A stretch of 64,000 nucleotides of DNA from Vitellaria paradoxa (taxonomy: Eukaryota > Streptophyta > Magnoliopsida > Ericales > Sapotaceae): the NCBI GenBank assembly GCA_019916065.1, contig CM034241.1, positions 24,899,340 to 24,963,339 on the forward strand, given 5' to 3'. Positions 23,261-34,957 of this stretch are shown here, piece after piece. The position numbers were made by a program, and so were the translations under genes. Position 1 is the stretch's first letter, and each line of letters begins with the position of its first letter. The notes beneath the pieces were generated by a model. It was not told the DNA's origin. It saw only the letters and a program-made list of their open reading frames with translations, and ran no database searches.

Positions 23261-24760
23261 TCATTCTACAAGAGGGCTCCAACTACTTAGTTGTATCAGT
23301 AAGATCATATATTCATCTTTTCTTAACCCAATATCATATTCTTTAAATTTTTCGCGTGTTTCTTTAGTCTTTTCCATAGGTCCATCATCTTCTTCCACCT
23401 GTTGAAATATAGTGGAATTAGTATTGTCATCAACAATAACATTAATGGATTTTCTCATTGAAGAAGTTTTCAAATTATAAACACGAAATGCACGACTAGC
23501 AATAGAGTAGCCCAAGAAGATTCTTTCATCACTCCAGGAATCAAATTTTCTAAGATTTTCTCTATCCTTGAGAATGAAGCACTTGCTCCCAAAAACTCAG
23601 AAATATTTAACATTAGGTTTTTGATCGCTCCACAGCTCATAGGGTGTTTTTGAAGTACCAAGACAACGATACACCCTATTAGCCATGTAACATGCAGTGT
23701 GTATAGTTGCGGCCCAAAACTTCTTTCTTTGGAAGTTGCTTTCCATGTGGCATTGAACGAGCCATCTCTTGTAGACCTTTATTTCTTCTTTCCATAACTC
23801 CATTCTGCTAGGGAGTCTCTGGCACTAAAATTCATGCTTAATTCCATTTTCATCACAAAAATCAGTATATTTCTAATTTTCAAACTCCCTTCCGTGGTTA
23901 GTTTTGATTCTTGTGATGCATCTAATCATACACTACTTGTCTTGCTGTAGCCTGAAACACAATGACTTAAAAGCTTCAAAAGTATCAAATTTTTTGCATA
24001 GAAAGTTTACCCAAGCAAATCTCGTGAAGTCATCTATAGCAACAAAAATATACTGCTTACCACCAAGACTCTTAGTTCGTGTGGGTCCTATTAAATCCAT
24101 GTGAACAAGTTCAAGTGGTTCTAAAGTTCCAATGGATTTTATCCTTTTATGTGCACTCCTAACTTGCTTTCTTAATTGGCAAGGACCACACACACTACTT
24201 TTATGTTTTTCAAGTTTAGGTATACCCTTGATGAGTTCAGACTTGGACAATTTATATAAGTCTTTATAGTTTATGTGCCCAAGTCTTTGGTGCCACAACT
24301 TTGTCTCATCTAGGGTGGCAGAATTATAAATAAAACCTTCAAAATTTGCTACCCTATAGCAATTGTCAGAAATGCAAACACCATGCAAGACTGGTTGTTC
24401 CTTTTTACTAAAATATTACACTCGTTTTTAGAAAATTGGAAAACATGGTTAGTATCACACAATTAACTTATACTGATAAGATTTGCCTTAAGTCCCTCAA
24501 CGTATAAAACATTTTTTAAATGTTTGAAAATAGAGGACTTAAATCTCACCTTTACCTTTTACTTATGATGTGCTACTATCACCAAATGTCACCATACCAC
24601 CTTGATAAGATTCAAGTTTTGACAACAGAGACTTATTTCCATTCACGTGGTTTGAACATCTACTATTAGGATACCATATGTTAGAATTTAAGGCTTTCAG
24701 GGTTTTTTTTGTGATACAAAACAATTTAAATATGATTTTTAAATCCACATAGCCCTGGTT
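23261..24760 (-). pseudogene. Copia A protease and integrase, degenerate
   Basis: The protease block at 24563-24748 reads WYPNSRCSNHVNGNKSLLSK, where the active-site DSG is NSR, so catalysis is lost. The GAG-pre-integrase zinc finger and the start of the integrase core are at 23933-24388: LWHQRLGHINYKDLYKLS, CGPCQLRKQ, then HMDLIGPTRTKSLGGK (first catalytic Asp) and DDFTRFAWVNFL. The core C-terminal words FWAATIHTACYMANRVYRC and TPYELWSDQKPNVKYF are at 23597-23803. The linker follows at 23261-23515. Frame changes separate the pieces. Confidence 0.85.
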
Positions 24761-24986
24761 TTAGGATATAAAAACTTGACAGGGATTTTCTCACGTCTTT
24801 GCTTTTTGTTTAAATTCTTTTTATTTGAAGAATTTGTATTTTTGTATTCATAAGAGTTTAAATTTTTTGGTTTTTGAAAACGACGTGAGTTTTCAAAAGT
24901 ATTTTCAGAAAGATTAGAAAAGACTTAAAACCTATTTGTCATAGGAACTCTAGGATTAGGGTTTTTTGAAAAATTTTTCACGTAGT

Positions 24987-26737
24987 TCAAAGGAAGTCCA
25001 TAGAGTTTGTGACAATTGGGGCAGATATGACATTTGATTCCATAATGGTGACATGCATGTATAAAGGGTCGGGGTTTAGCAAATGTATACCTTTCACCAT
25101 GGGAGGAAGATACTGATAATGCTTAAATTTTTGATAACTCCTCTTTGGTGGTGCAGTAGGCTTTGAGAAAGATTTTGGAGCAACAATAGGTTTAGGAGCA
25201 CCCTTTTGAACTACAAGTAATTGTGGGCAAAACTTTGGAGCTTTTGGAGGGGTTGATGATGATGCAATTGTACGCTTCTCTCCAGTATAGCTTAGGCCTA
25301 ATTTATCTCTAGTGACCTTTGTTTGCTCCAAATCTCTTCAATCTTATTTGAATTGGAATTCATCTTTTGTATTATCTTTTCACCATTCTTTATCATTTCT
25401 TGCAACTCATTGATATTTGTTTGCAATTCTCCAATGATTTTCGTCAGTTCTTTAATCCTCTTGTTCTTCACTTCTAGCTTTGCTTTGAAATTTTTTACAT
25501 TTTGAGACTAAGAAATACTATCAGATTCAAAAGTAGATAATTTACCTGAAAGTTTTTCGTTCTCAGTCTTCAAGGTATCTCTTTAACTTCTCAACTTGTT
25601 GTTCTTAGAATGTTATGCTTGTCTTTGTTTCTTTAGATCACAGCATTCTACATAAAGTGCATTGTATGCTGCTTGAAGATTATTATTAAATTCATCTTCA
25701 GAATCATCATCACCATGGTTTGATATTTCAGCTTTGAAATCCGAAAGATTTTCTTGCAGAGGAAGTGTGAGAAGCCATAAAATCAATAAAATTACCTTCA
25801 TTGTCAGAAGAGGCTGTTGTAGAGGATTCATCAAAGTCGGAGTCATCACCAAGTGTAGCATTCATCACTTAGCTTGTTTTTGCTTCATCTTCTTGTTCAC
25901 ACAGTCTTGAGCAAAGAGACCATAACCATGATATTCAAAGCACTATATTTAATTCTTCTTATCTTTTTCTTTGCCAAACTTTTTGATTTTTTTACCGTTG
26001 TCTTTAGACGACGACTCCTTCTTATTGTTTTTGTTGAACATTAATTTCTTCTCTTTCTTCACATATCTCATGAATCTCTTTGCCATAAAGGCCAATTCTT
26101 TATTAGATTCTTCCTCTTCATCATCCTCCTTCACAGTCTTAAGAGCAATACCCTTTGTGGCCTTTCATGATTTAAGCATGTTTGTCTCGTAGGTTTGAAG
26201 TGATCCCACAAGATCCTCTATTATCTTAGAATTCACATCCCTGACTTCTTCAATAGCTGTAACTTTAGAATCAAAGGTACCTGGAAGAGAGCGTAAAAAT
26301 TTTACAAGCCATTTTGTAGTCAGGGATGGGCTTTCCAAGATTGTGGTAGGAATTGATGACATGGCTCTATCAATCATAAAAATCATCAAACCTTTTATCT
26401 TCATTCATTCTCAGACCTTCAAATTTAGAGGTGAGCTTTTGAAGCTTACATGTCTTGACTTGCACGTTCCCTTCATGTGCATTTTCTAGAATTAACCAGG
26501 CTTTTCGTCCATTTGTACAACTAGAAATTCAGCAAAACTTATTGGGATAGATTGCAGTAAATATAGCACTCAAGGCCTTAAAATTCCATTCTAAGCTTTT
26601 TTGTTCAGCTTTTGTCCACGTCAAAATTGGCTTTGTCTTAGTATGACTATCAACTTCGTATGTTGGTTTTTCCCATCCTTGAATCACAGAAGTTCAAACT
26701 TTATAATTCATTGACAAAAGATGAGCTTACATGCATA
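24987..26737 (-). pseudogene. Copia A gag, main part, degenerate
   Basis: The UBN2-type gag core SLPGTFDSKVTAIEEVRDVNS and EDLVGSLQTYE at 26165-26404 is closely related to element B gag. The first zinc knuckle, at about 25890-25940, is damaged: CFEYHGYGLFAQDC has lost the second Cys and the His. A Lys/Glu-rich segment lies at 25949-26134 and a coiled-coil-like segment at about 25330-25500. A second knuckle, CHHYGIKCHICPNCHKLYGL, is at about 25000-25060. Gag forms the particle and binds RNA. The element E insertion cuts gag after its first 25 codons, and C-to-T type stops are frequent. Confidence 0.8.
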
Positions 26738-26742
26738 CCTTT
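26738..26742. other. Target-site duplication of element E (left copy, CCTTT)
   Basis: CCTTT here and at 34022-34026 flank element E exactly. Removing E and one copy restores the continuity of copia A gag with element B gag as a guide. Confidence 0.9.
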
Positions 26743-28236
26743 TGACCGACCCTAAAAAGCGTTTCGAGTTGTACCTCTCAAGTGCAAGAGGGCAGTCGTA
26801 GTTTTAAAACTCGGTGAGTCCGAGGTCGAATCCATAGGGAGGACTTTGTTAAAAGCTCTAGACTTGTTCTCTTAGTTAGTAGTTGAACCTAAATTAATTT
26901 AAACTAATTTTTCAACAACTCAAACTTTTGTTTTAGGTTCTAACTGAATTAAATATTAATTAAAGAAATTCAATTTAATTTTAAAGTGAAACAAAGCATT
27001 TACTCTAAATTCTAAAGTGAATAAATCAACTCATAAATTAAATTAAATAACAAGCACAATACTAAAAAGGTTCTTGATCCAACTTTCAAGTCGGGGTAGT
27101 TCACTACTTTACCTTTGGATGTTTTTATTCAAAACTAGATTAGGGTTTAATTCGAAAAGTGTTAAGAATATTTTAATCAAAGGTCAGTACCAGTGATCTC
27201 AAGCGGATATGGTTAAAGACCTTTGTTTCTGAAAGTTTTTCAAACAAACGAAACTAGAAATGAATTCGAAACCTATTTTTAACCTTCTTCGAAAGTATGT
27301 AAACGGTTATATTCGAAAACCTATACCAGTGACTTCAAACGAGTGTGGTTAAAGATTTTTGGTTTTGAATGTTTTCGAAACAAGTTAAAATAGATTTTAA
27401 TATGGTAGATTCTTACGCATGAGCTCTCACAACCCATGCGAAGGGTCTACGAACATCCCAAGGTTTTTCGTGAACTACCCATTCTTGATTTGTTGAGCCA
27501 AGATCTAGGGTTTTACGCTACAACTAGTTTAAACATCACAAAGGCAACAAAATAACACTCAATCATGCTATTTAATAATTGAAATAAACAAAACATTATA
27601 TTAAAGGATGAAACGAAAATAACTTACAAGGTTTGTGTATAAAAGAAAAGATGAACTACGAATGTGAAGATGAATAATAAAACACCGACAATATCCATGA
27701 ACAGTCTTTAAGAACACAAACTCTCTAAAAACTAATCTAAAAACTAATCTAAACTTCAATGGAATAGTAGAAACTTCTAAGGAGGCATCCCCTTTCATAG
27801 TCGTCCCATGGCTCTTTAAAAATATGCCACAAAACCCTAGAAGATGAGCTTTCATGCGGCTGTTGTAAATCACGGGTGGTCCTGATTGCCTGGAGAGGGG
27901 GTCGGGACTGTCTGAAGTTTGTACTTTCTGTGGTCCCGATTGTCTGGGTGACGGTGGGGACCGTTTAGTATCTCCTTCATTGCTTTCTTTCCTTCTCTTG
28001 GTTGGGTCTTTGGGCTAGTCTTTTCCATCGAAGATGAAGTTCGAACCATGACTTTTTCTTTGTCTTCTTGGCCCTCTCCATAGCTATAAACTTCGACATC
28101 CTTGCCCTTTTTCCTACAAATAAAATAATAAAAGTATAAGTAACACAATAACACTAAAACTTCAACTTTACTTATTTTAATGCATGAATAAGTGTTGAGT
28201 TAGGGAGTTTGTAATTACACTTTTCAAGTGTAATCA
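26743..28236 (-). repeat. 3' LTR of element E
   Basis: On the minus strand it starts TGATTACACTTGAAAAGTG and ends GGTCGGTCA. U3 carries GGTCCC...GGGACC inverted words at about 27876-27966, comparable to the hairpin array of element D. A 12-bp duplication (CTAAAAACTAAT) near 27735 is absent from the 5' LTR. Confidence 0.9.
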
Positions 28237-28273
28237 CACCCCCTAACTTGAACATTACTAGTCCCTTAGCAAT
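28237..28273 (-). promoter_or_regulatory. 3' polypurine tract with upstream inverted repeat (element E)
   Basis: On the minus strand the hairpin ATTGCTA-AGGGAC-TAGTAAT (7 bp with one G-T wobble, 28254-28273) is followed by AAGTTAGGGGGTG adjoining the LTR. The layout is the same as in elements C and D. Confidence 0.75.
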
Positions 28274-28336
28274 GCTCTTTATTAAAATAAAATGCATGAT
28301 GTTCTTTATTAACATGTGATGCAACTACTATCCTAT

Positions 28337-28461
28337 TTCTCTTTTCGTTGGAAACACGGCTACACTTAATTACGTGTAGCAAGCCCTTTAAACCCCTAGG
28401 TTCCCCCTAGTGGACGAGTAAGGTCTCATGAGGGTTTGCTGTGAATCTACCCACAAAATTC
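28337..28461 (-). other. Conserved pre-PPT block shared by E and D
   Basis: The complement is about 95% identical by eye to 58464-58583 in element D. It includes GACCTTACTCGTCCACTAGG and AACCTAGGGGTTTAAAGGGC. A potential stem GCTACAC/GTGTAGC is also present. It lies about 65 bp upstream of the PPT hairpin. Neighbouring non-coding sequence is far less similar, which suggests a cis-acting function. Confidence 0.7.
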
Positions 28462-30510
28462 TATGGCATGGTCTTAATGTGTCAAAGAGTGATCCAGATA
28501 AAAAATGAATTAAGTTCAATCTCAACAAGTTACAAAATCCAAATATCATGCGTAATTTCCAAGTGCTAAGCATAAATGCATGGACTATCAAAGTAGAAAA
28601 AGCATGTGTGCAAAATTGTTCATTCATTCAACAAGGTCTCAAGAGCATAATTGGAACTAAGTTTTGACTTCAAAAGCTCACAGGATTCCACTCATAGAAA
28701 GAAATTCACTCATTCAAGGGTTCACACATTCCTAATAGCATATAATGCTATCCTAGTTGCACATAACCCCGCAAGCAAGAGAGTGAACTAAAATGAAATT
28801 CAAAGTGGACAGCTCATAACCATGTTCCAATGCATGTGTAAAAGATCACACCACACAAACTACACAAGACCACTACATGCACAATACAAGAGTTGCTTGC
28901 TTAGAATCCACTAGGTCTTTGTTTTGGTTGTAACTTGGTCAAGGGTAATGGTTAACAATGGAAGATATAGACATCAAAGCACATGTCTTGGGATAAAGAT
29001 GTTCAAGTGCACACAAGTCCCAAACTACCCATTTCATTTCCAACCCCAAAAAGAACTACAACAAGAAGCTTATTCACAAACTTACAAACTACTCATGGGA
29101 CATTCTCAATAATTATAATACAATGCACAAGTCCCAAAATTACACAAGCAAAAAGGAACGACAAACTTTTTTTTTCTCTTTTTTTTTTCTTTTCTTTTCC
29201 TTTTTTTCTTTTTTTTTTCTTTTTTTTTGAAAACTTCACATACCTTCTCATCCCAACATTCATCCTCCATTTACTTCCCAAAAGCTTACATTCCCAATCG
29301 CCCATTCCCAACTTACACTTTGAGGCACTTTCTTAACCTAAGATATATGAGAGTAAGGCTAAAAGTGTGTGAATAGGGTGTAAGAGACAACATGTGAGAG
29401 GTGAAGCAAGAAGAGAAAAATTTACCACACACTTTATCATGAGGCTTCAAGTTGGTTCCTAGGACAATTTCATATCAAGAAAGGTAAAAGGCTCAAAATA
29501 ACAAAGAAGGCCTAGCATTATGTCCTAAACTTGCAACAACTCATAATGTACCAAGAGATACTCATGCAAGTGTGTGTAATGTAATTGGTGCATGGAAATT
29601 CATAGTGAAGAGTAACAGAGCTGTGATCATGTGCAACCCCTCAAGAAAAGAATAAAAGGCTCAAAAGCTCACCATAGGGGTGTAAATCTCCACCTAGTCC
29701 AAGAATGCTCAATTAACCAATATTAAACAAAATCTACTCCTAAGCACATAATTCTTTTCTATGATAGTCAAAAATTTGCACAAGGTCATAACACACTCAA
29801 CTTGAATTAAGTTTCCTATTAATGCTTGAACAAGATTCACTTATCACTTTCTCACTCAACTCCACAATCAACTAAACCATAAAAGGGGTAACATGTAGGT
29901 ATAAATGTGCTAAGTCATGTATTTAAGCTAAAAAAATGCTCAAATTTTGAAAAATTTGACAATTTTAGCACAAAGTGTCATCATGAGAACTCTACCCCCC
30001 AACCTAAACTAAACATTGTCCTCAATGTGAGAACTATGATGCATAAGTGGGTCTGTAGTGTGCAAAGTGAGCATGATGATGAGCATGAAATAATAGCCAC
30101 AAAAAGCACAAATAAGAACATAGCACAAATTAAACCAAGCATACACCCATTATTCAAGCCCCTTAAGATATCACCCAAAACACCCCCCAACCTAGATTCT
30201 ACAGCACTCCCAACAACAGCAATTATGTATAATGAAGTACCAAAATTGAAAGTGCAAGACTAAATAAGAAGGAGAGGAAGGGTATTACCTCAAGAGCTTC
30301 CTTATTTGAAGAAAACAAAAGAAACTATTCAAAAGAAAAGGTTAGACATAAAATGAAATGAAAATAAGACAAGAAAAAAGTTAGTACGAAAGAAGAAATA
30401 AAAATAAAATAAAAGAAAATAAAGGAAGAGAATCAAATTAAAAAGAACTATGAAAATAAGAAAATGAAAAAGCTTATCTACTATGTACAAATGAAATGAA
30501 AACAAAAGTG
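28462..30510 (-). other. 3' non-coding region of element E with pyrimidine tract
   Basis: No coding content is supported between the gag-like frame and the PPT region. A T/C tract lies at about 29167-29229 (an A/G tract on the element strand), in a position comparable to the A51 run of element D. The internal polypurine module lies at 29992-30028. Confidence 0.6.
29992..30028 (-). promoter_or_regulatory. Internal polypurine tract with AGGA-loop inverted repeat (element E)
   Basis: On the minus strand ACATTG-AGGA-CAATGT (30013-30028) is followed by AGGTTGGGGGGTAG (about 29992-30004). It matches the modules at 56907-56946 in D and 16601-16637 in C. Confidence 0.6.
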
Positions 30511-32277
30511 TTATCCAACACCCTCTCTATCCCATGCATCCACAAATGGTTTACGAAATAAAATGTTCTCTGCGGGCCCACGAAGCACTAAATATGGATG
30601 CTTTCTAGGTGTAAAACACACCGGGGAATGAAAGGCCAAGTGAGGTTCTTGAAAACTCAGATGTGGCCAAAGTGTAAGTGCAGGTGTGGACATGGTTGGC
30701 TCAATTAGTCTCTTAACACCCAAGAAATCTATGGATGTGGAAATGGTAGATTCAGTAAGTCTTTCAATGCCCAAGAAATCTATGGGTGTAGGAATGGTAG
30801 GTTTGAATGATCTCTCAACACCCAAAAAATTAATGTAAGCCTTCCCCGTGTCTACTACCTCTCCCCAGTAATGGCCGATCTCATGGTAGTCACTCACAAT
30901 TCCCATAGTAAGACTTTTGGATGGGACTAAGTCAGGAGATGAGAGGTGTGCACCACTCTCAACCTCGGTTGTGTAGTTGAGTAAACTAGGGTCAAACGAT
31001 TCAATGATATATTCCTCGGGCCATGTGGCATTCAAATGCTCAGTTGGAGTCAAAGGACTCTCAATAAGGCTTGGGGTGGTTGGGGTAGGTTGAGCATCAA
31101 GCTCGGTAGTAGGAAAGAATTGTATGTCTTCCTGACTCTCCGTAGGTGGTAAAGGAACATCCTGAATGGGAGTGTCTACAGGACAATGAGAAAGATGCTC
31201 ATTGCAAATGTTATCCCCAATGTAGTTAGGGCAATTGTCCCATTTAGTGCCTATAATAGTATCTGAGGTCGACGTCTCAATCATGTTACCACTTAGATTG
31301 GTGCTCATAGCTTGTGTTATCATAGAAAATTACCCTCTAACTTCATCGAAGGACCTAGACACTTGTCCTTTAAAATCATCGAAAGACCTAGACAAATTAT
31401 CATTGATCATCATTTGATGTTGCATAAATTGATGAAGAGTGTCCTCGAATTGGGCATCATTAGGTTCACAAGGCCAATAATCCTGAGGTTCCTCATGCTG
31501 ACCCTCAGTGAGTGGAACAAGGTTGGGATAGGCACAATCATCAATCTCCATGCATGTGCTACTTCTAAAGGATGGATCATGAATATCAAGTGAAGTAAGA
31601 GTATATGGGGAAGGTTTGGTGTGGCTTTCAAGTGCATGAGATTCAAAACTAGGCTTAAGTCTTCCCTGTGGCCTGGTGTGCTCATAGAAAAATTTGAGGA
31701 ATGACCATGCCTCACCTGGGGTAAGGTCAAGAAATTCCCTATCTAAGACTCTACCAAACGCCTGGTGTAAACTACTAGGTAGAGCATTATATAATATGGC
31801 TACAATGTCCCCTAGCTCTAATCCGTGACTTGGGAATGTTTCCAAAAGGTTGTTAAATCTCTCCCAGCTTTTATAAAATACTTCACCTTTCTTTAGATAA
31901 AAATTTTTGATTTGAAGGCCATGGGTGAAGGTTTGATAAATAGGGAGGAAATGTTCGATAAAAGCTTGATGAAATTGCTCCCAAGTACAGACCCATTCAC
32001 TTACAGCATAACACCAGTCACCAGCCACACTTTACAATGATAAAGGGAAAAACATGAGCCTAAGTCTCTTACTCATTCTAATATCATCACATAAGCCACA
32101 CACTGCCTTAAACCTATCAAGGTGAAGACATGGCTCTTCCTCCTCATGCCCGAAGAATTGGGGTAATTGGTGATAGGTCTCTAATGTATAGTCATATCCA
32201 AATTGGTCACTTAGAGACTCTATGTAGGCTTTGGCATCAAAAGGACCATAAATGAAGTCACCAAAACTAATATCCAT
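30511..32277 (-). pseudogene. Gag-like protein of element E, one frame with two TAA stops
   Basis: A single reading frame of 589 codons runs from ATG 32277 to 30511 with no frame change. It is interrupted only by TAA at 32032-32034 and 31330-31332. The first part (MDISFGDFIYGPFDAK, LDRFKAVCGLCDDI) precedes a Retrotrans_gag-type core: FHQAFIEHFLPIYQTF, GEVFYKSWERFNNLLETFPS, LTPGEAWSFLKFFYEHT. The core aligns with [20 protein letters not shown] and [17 protein letters not shown] in element D gag. The last third (30511-31323) is acidic and Pro/Thr-rich. It contains three imperfect copies of a unit of about 19 residues based on IDFLGVERLIEPTMSTP. No zinc knuckle was seen. The stops either inactivate it or would need readthrough. 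Confidence 0.75.
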
Positions 32278-32515
32278 GATAAGAAAGCAAAAAAAAATAA
32301 AAAAAATAAAATGAAAACAAAATGAAAGAAAAGAAAAATTACACTAAAATTCAACCTAAATTAATTAACATGCAAGCTAGATTAGATGATATGCAAATGG
32401 ATATGTTATAATGCAAAAGAAAGAAAACTACTAATAAAAAGATGGAGAAAAGAAAAATTCACCCAATTTCTCAAGTGAACTCCTCCTAACTCCCAAGTCT
32501 AGCGCTTAGTTGCCT

Positions 32516-32533
32516 TCCCTGGCAACGGCGCCA
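32516..32533 (-). promoter_or_regulatory. Primer-binding site, tRNA-Asp (element E)
   Basis: On the minus strand TGGCGCCGTTGCCAGGGA is complementary to the 3' end of plant tRNA-Asp apart from one base. It lies six bases inside the 5' LTR boundary, with the same spacer AGTTTT-like sequence as in element D. Confidence 0.85.
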
Positions 32534-32539
32534 AAAACT

Positions 32540-34021
32540 TAACCAACCCTAAAAAATGTTTCGGGTTGTACCTCTCAAGTGCAAGAGGGCAGTCGTAGTT
32601 TTAAAACTCGGTGAGTCCGAGGTCGAATCCACAGGGAGGTCTTGTTAAAAGCTCTAGACTTATTCTCTTAGTTAGTAGCTGAACCTAAATTAATTTAAAC
32701 TAATTTTTCAACAACTCAAACTTTTGTTTTAGATTCTAACTGAATTAAATATTAATTAAAGAAATTCAATTTAATTTTAAAGTGCAACAAAGCATTTACT
32801 CTAAATTCTAAAGTGAATAAATCAACTCATAAATTAAATTAAATAACAAGCACAATACTAAAAAGGTTCTTGATCCAACTTTCAAGTCCGGGTAGTTCAC
32901 TACTTTACCTTGGGATGTTTTTATTCAAAATTAGATTAGGGTTTAATTCTAAAAGTGTTAAGAATATTTTAATTAAAGGTCAGTACCAGTGATCTCAAGC
33001 GAATATGGTTAAAGACCTTTGTTTCCGAAAGTTTTTCAAACAAACGAAACTAGAAATGAATTCGAAACCTATTTTTAACCTTGTTCGAAAGTATGTAAAT
33101 GGTTATATTCGAAAACCCATACCAGTGACTTTAAACGAGTGTGGTTAAAGATTTTCGGTTTTGAATGTTTTCGAAACAAGTTAAAATAGATTTTAATATG
33201 GTAGATTCTTACGCATGAGCTCTGACAACCCATGCGAAGGGTCTACGAACATCCCAAGATTTTTCGTGAACTACCCATTCTTGATTTGTTGAACCAAGAA
33301 CTAGGGTTTTACGCTACAACTAGTTTAAACATCACAAAGGCAATAAAATAACACTCAATCATGCTATTTAGTAATTGAAATAAACAAAACATTGTATTAA
33401 AGGATGAAACGAAAATAACTTACAAGGTTTGTGCGTAAAAGAAGAGATGAACTACGAATGCGGAGATGAATAATAAAACGCCAACAATATCTATGAACAG
33501 TCTTCAAGAACAAAAACTCTCTAAAAACTAATCTAAACTTCAATGGAATGGTAGAAACTTCTAAGGAGGCATCCCCTTTCGTAGCCGTCCCATGGCTCTT
33601 TAAAAATATGCCACAAAACCCTAGAAGAGGAGCTTTCATGTGGCTATTGTAAATGACGGGTGGTCACGACTGTCTGGAGAGGGGGTCGGGACCGTATGAA
33701 GTTTTGTACTTTCTGTGGTCCCAACCATCTGGGTGACAGTGGGGACCATTTAGTATCTTCTTCATTGCTTTCTTTCCTTCTCCTGGTTGGGTCTTTGGGC
33801 TAGTCTTTTCCATCGAAGATGAGGTTCGAACCATGACTTTTTCTTTGTCTTCTTGGCCCTCTCCATAGCTATAAACTTCGACATCCTTACCCTTTTTCCT
33901 ACAAATAAAACAATAAAAGTATAAGTAACACAATAACACTAAAACTTCGACTTTACTTATTTTAATGCATGAATAAGTGTTGAGTTAGGGAGTTTGTAAT
34001 TACACTTTTCAAGTGTAATCA
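32540..34021 (-). repeat. 5' LTR of element E
   Basis: It begins (minus strand) TGATTACACTTGAAAAGTG at 34021 and ends at 32540, where the last bases read TTA in place of TCA. It is followed at 34022-34026 by the CCTTT target duplication. U3 inverted words lie at about 33657-33750. Confidence 0.9.
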
Positions 34022-34097
34022 CCTTTCAATAAGAATAATTGGTGCTGTCAAACCACGGGGGTCTAGTGCTTGAAACTCCTTCATACAGTAGATCCAT
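34022..34097 (-). pseudogene. Copia A gag, N-terminal 25 codons, cut by element E
   Basis: From ATG 34097 the minus strand reads MDLLYEGVSSTRPPWFDSTN, the start typical of SIRE-like gag, then a TGA in place of the conserved Trp. The frame then meets the CCTTT duplication of element E. The rest of gag resumes at 26737. Confidence 0.8.
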
Positions 34098-34140
34098 TGA
34101 TTCAGATTAAGATCTTCACTCAGTGATATAAAGTGTCCTA

Positions 34141-34151
34141 CTCTGATACCA
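34141..34151 (-). promoter_or_regulatory. Primer-binding site, initiator tRNA-Met (copia A)
   Basis: On the minus strand TGGTATCAGAG lies two bases from the LTR boundary, as in element B. Confidence 0.8.
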
Positions 34152-34153
34152 AT

Positions 34154-34955
34154 TGAAAATTGTCGAACCAAGCAATCACATATAATGTAAAATAATAATA
34201 CCAGAGAATAACAAGAAAACCCTCTCATAAGATGAAAAATCTCTATTACAAATCCCACTATCAATAGGTTACAAGATACTACTTGAATTTACTACGACTT
34301 GGTCGTACAAATTCTTTTGCTAATCTTCCTCAACTCACTCGATTAACCCTACAAGTGGACTTTTTGTATCACACAAAAAGTAAAAGAAAGAGCAATAAAA
34401 GGCTAGAGAAAGAACACTAAAGCTCACAAGAATAACCCTCTTTTGGTCTCTATAATATGTCGCCATTCAGTATATTTCATTAAATCTTGGTACATATTTA
34501 TAGAATTACAAAAGGTTGCCCTAATCTAACAAAGTAGGAAACAAATACATTCAAAAATTACATAGCTCGAACCCTCGAGCACCCTACGCTGTCCCTGCAC
34601 CAATCGGTCGAACCCTCGAGCATCCGTCCATCAACCTGCGAACCATATTGGAATCTGGTCTGAGCCAGATAATGAAAAGGACAAACCCACATGCTCCCAG
34701 TGGGCTTCAGGCCCAGCCACGTGCTCCCTATGCCCTGCCTATGAGGTGTACTATTTTTTTCTGGTGCCTTTGTTTAATGACTCCTAATCTGGGTATGATT
34801 ATGTTTGCTCAGCTTTTTGACTTGAATTAGAATTGTGTAGTCTTTTGGAAACCTAAATTTGATGTGATTTGTCTTCATCTTTAATTTAGAATTATCCACA
34901 TCTTCTTTCCATGTTGCTTTTGGAAACATCCCAGCTTTCTATATTTAACTTAAGA
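34154..34955 (-). repeat. 5' LTR of copia A (outer end inferred)
   Basis: In plus coordinates it starts TGAAAATTG at 34154, like the element B LTR (TGAAAATAC). Its other end near 34955 (TTTAACTTAAGA) resembles the B end (TTTAAACTTAACA), giving about 802 bp against 810-836 bp in B. TCGAACCCTCGAGCA words near 34567 and 34610 form a short GC-rich U3 repeat. TNP2 sequence starts directly after it, so A seems to have inserted into a CACTA element. Confidence 0.55.
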
Positions 34956-34957
34956 TT

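Larger units (their letters stand above)
26743..34021 (-). mobile_element. Athila-like non-autonomous LTR element E (gag-like only), nested in copia A
   Basis: The element is 7.3 kb on the minus strand. It has LTRs of 1482 bp (5', 32540-34021) and 1494 bp (3', 26743-28236), a tRNA-Asp PBS at 32516-32533, a gag-like frame at 30511-32277 and a 3' PPT at 28237-28249. There is no protease, RT, RNase H or integrase. It belongs to the same family group as element D: same LTR ends, PBS, PPT context and gag homology. Its two LTRs differ by many substitutions (five in the first 30 bp) and one 12-bp repeat, so it is older than D. Confidence 0.9.
22241..34955 (-). mobile_element. SIRE-like Ty1/copia element A, 3' truncated, split by element E
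   Basis: Minus-strand copia order is seen from high to low coordinates. The 5' LTR is at 34154-34955, the tRNA-Met PBS at 34141-34151 and the gag start at 34097. Gag resumes beyond the nested element E at 26737; protease, integrase and reverse transcriptase follow, ending at about 22241. RNase H and the 3' LTR are missing. Lineage words such as EGVDFDETF, LYQMDVRSAFLNVSLQEKAY, YVDDIVFGST and MSMMGELNYFLGLQI point to the SIRE/Maximus group. Confidence 0.8.

Noticed and set aside
29907..30263. Plus-strand frame of 118 codons inside element E
   Set aside because: It is antisense to the element and overlaps the internal PPT module, so most likely chance.
30511..32277. Host protein gene instead of gag
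   Set aside because: Flanking LTRs, PBS and similarity of the core to element D gag show that it is an element gene.
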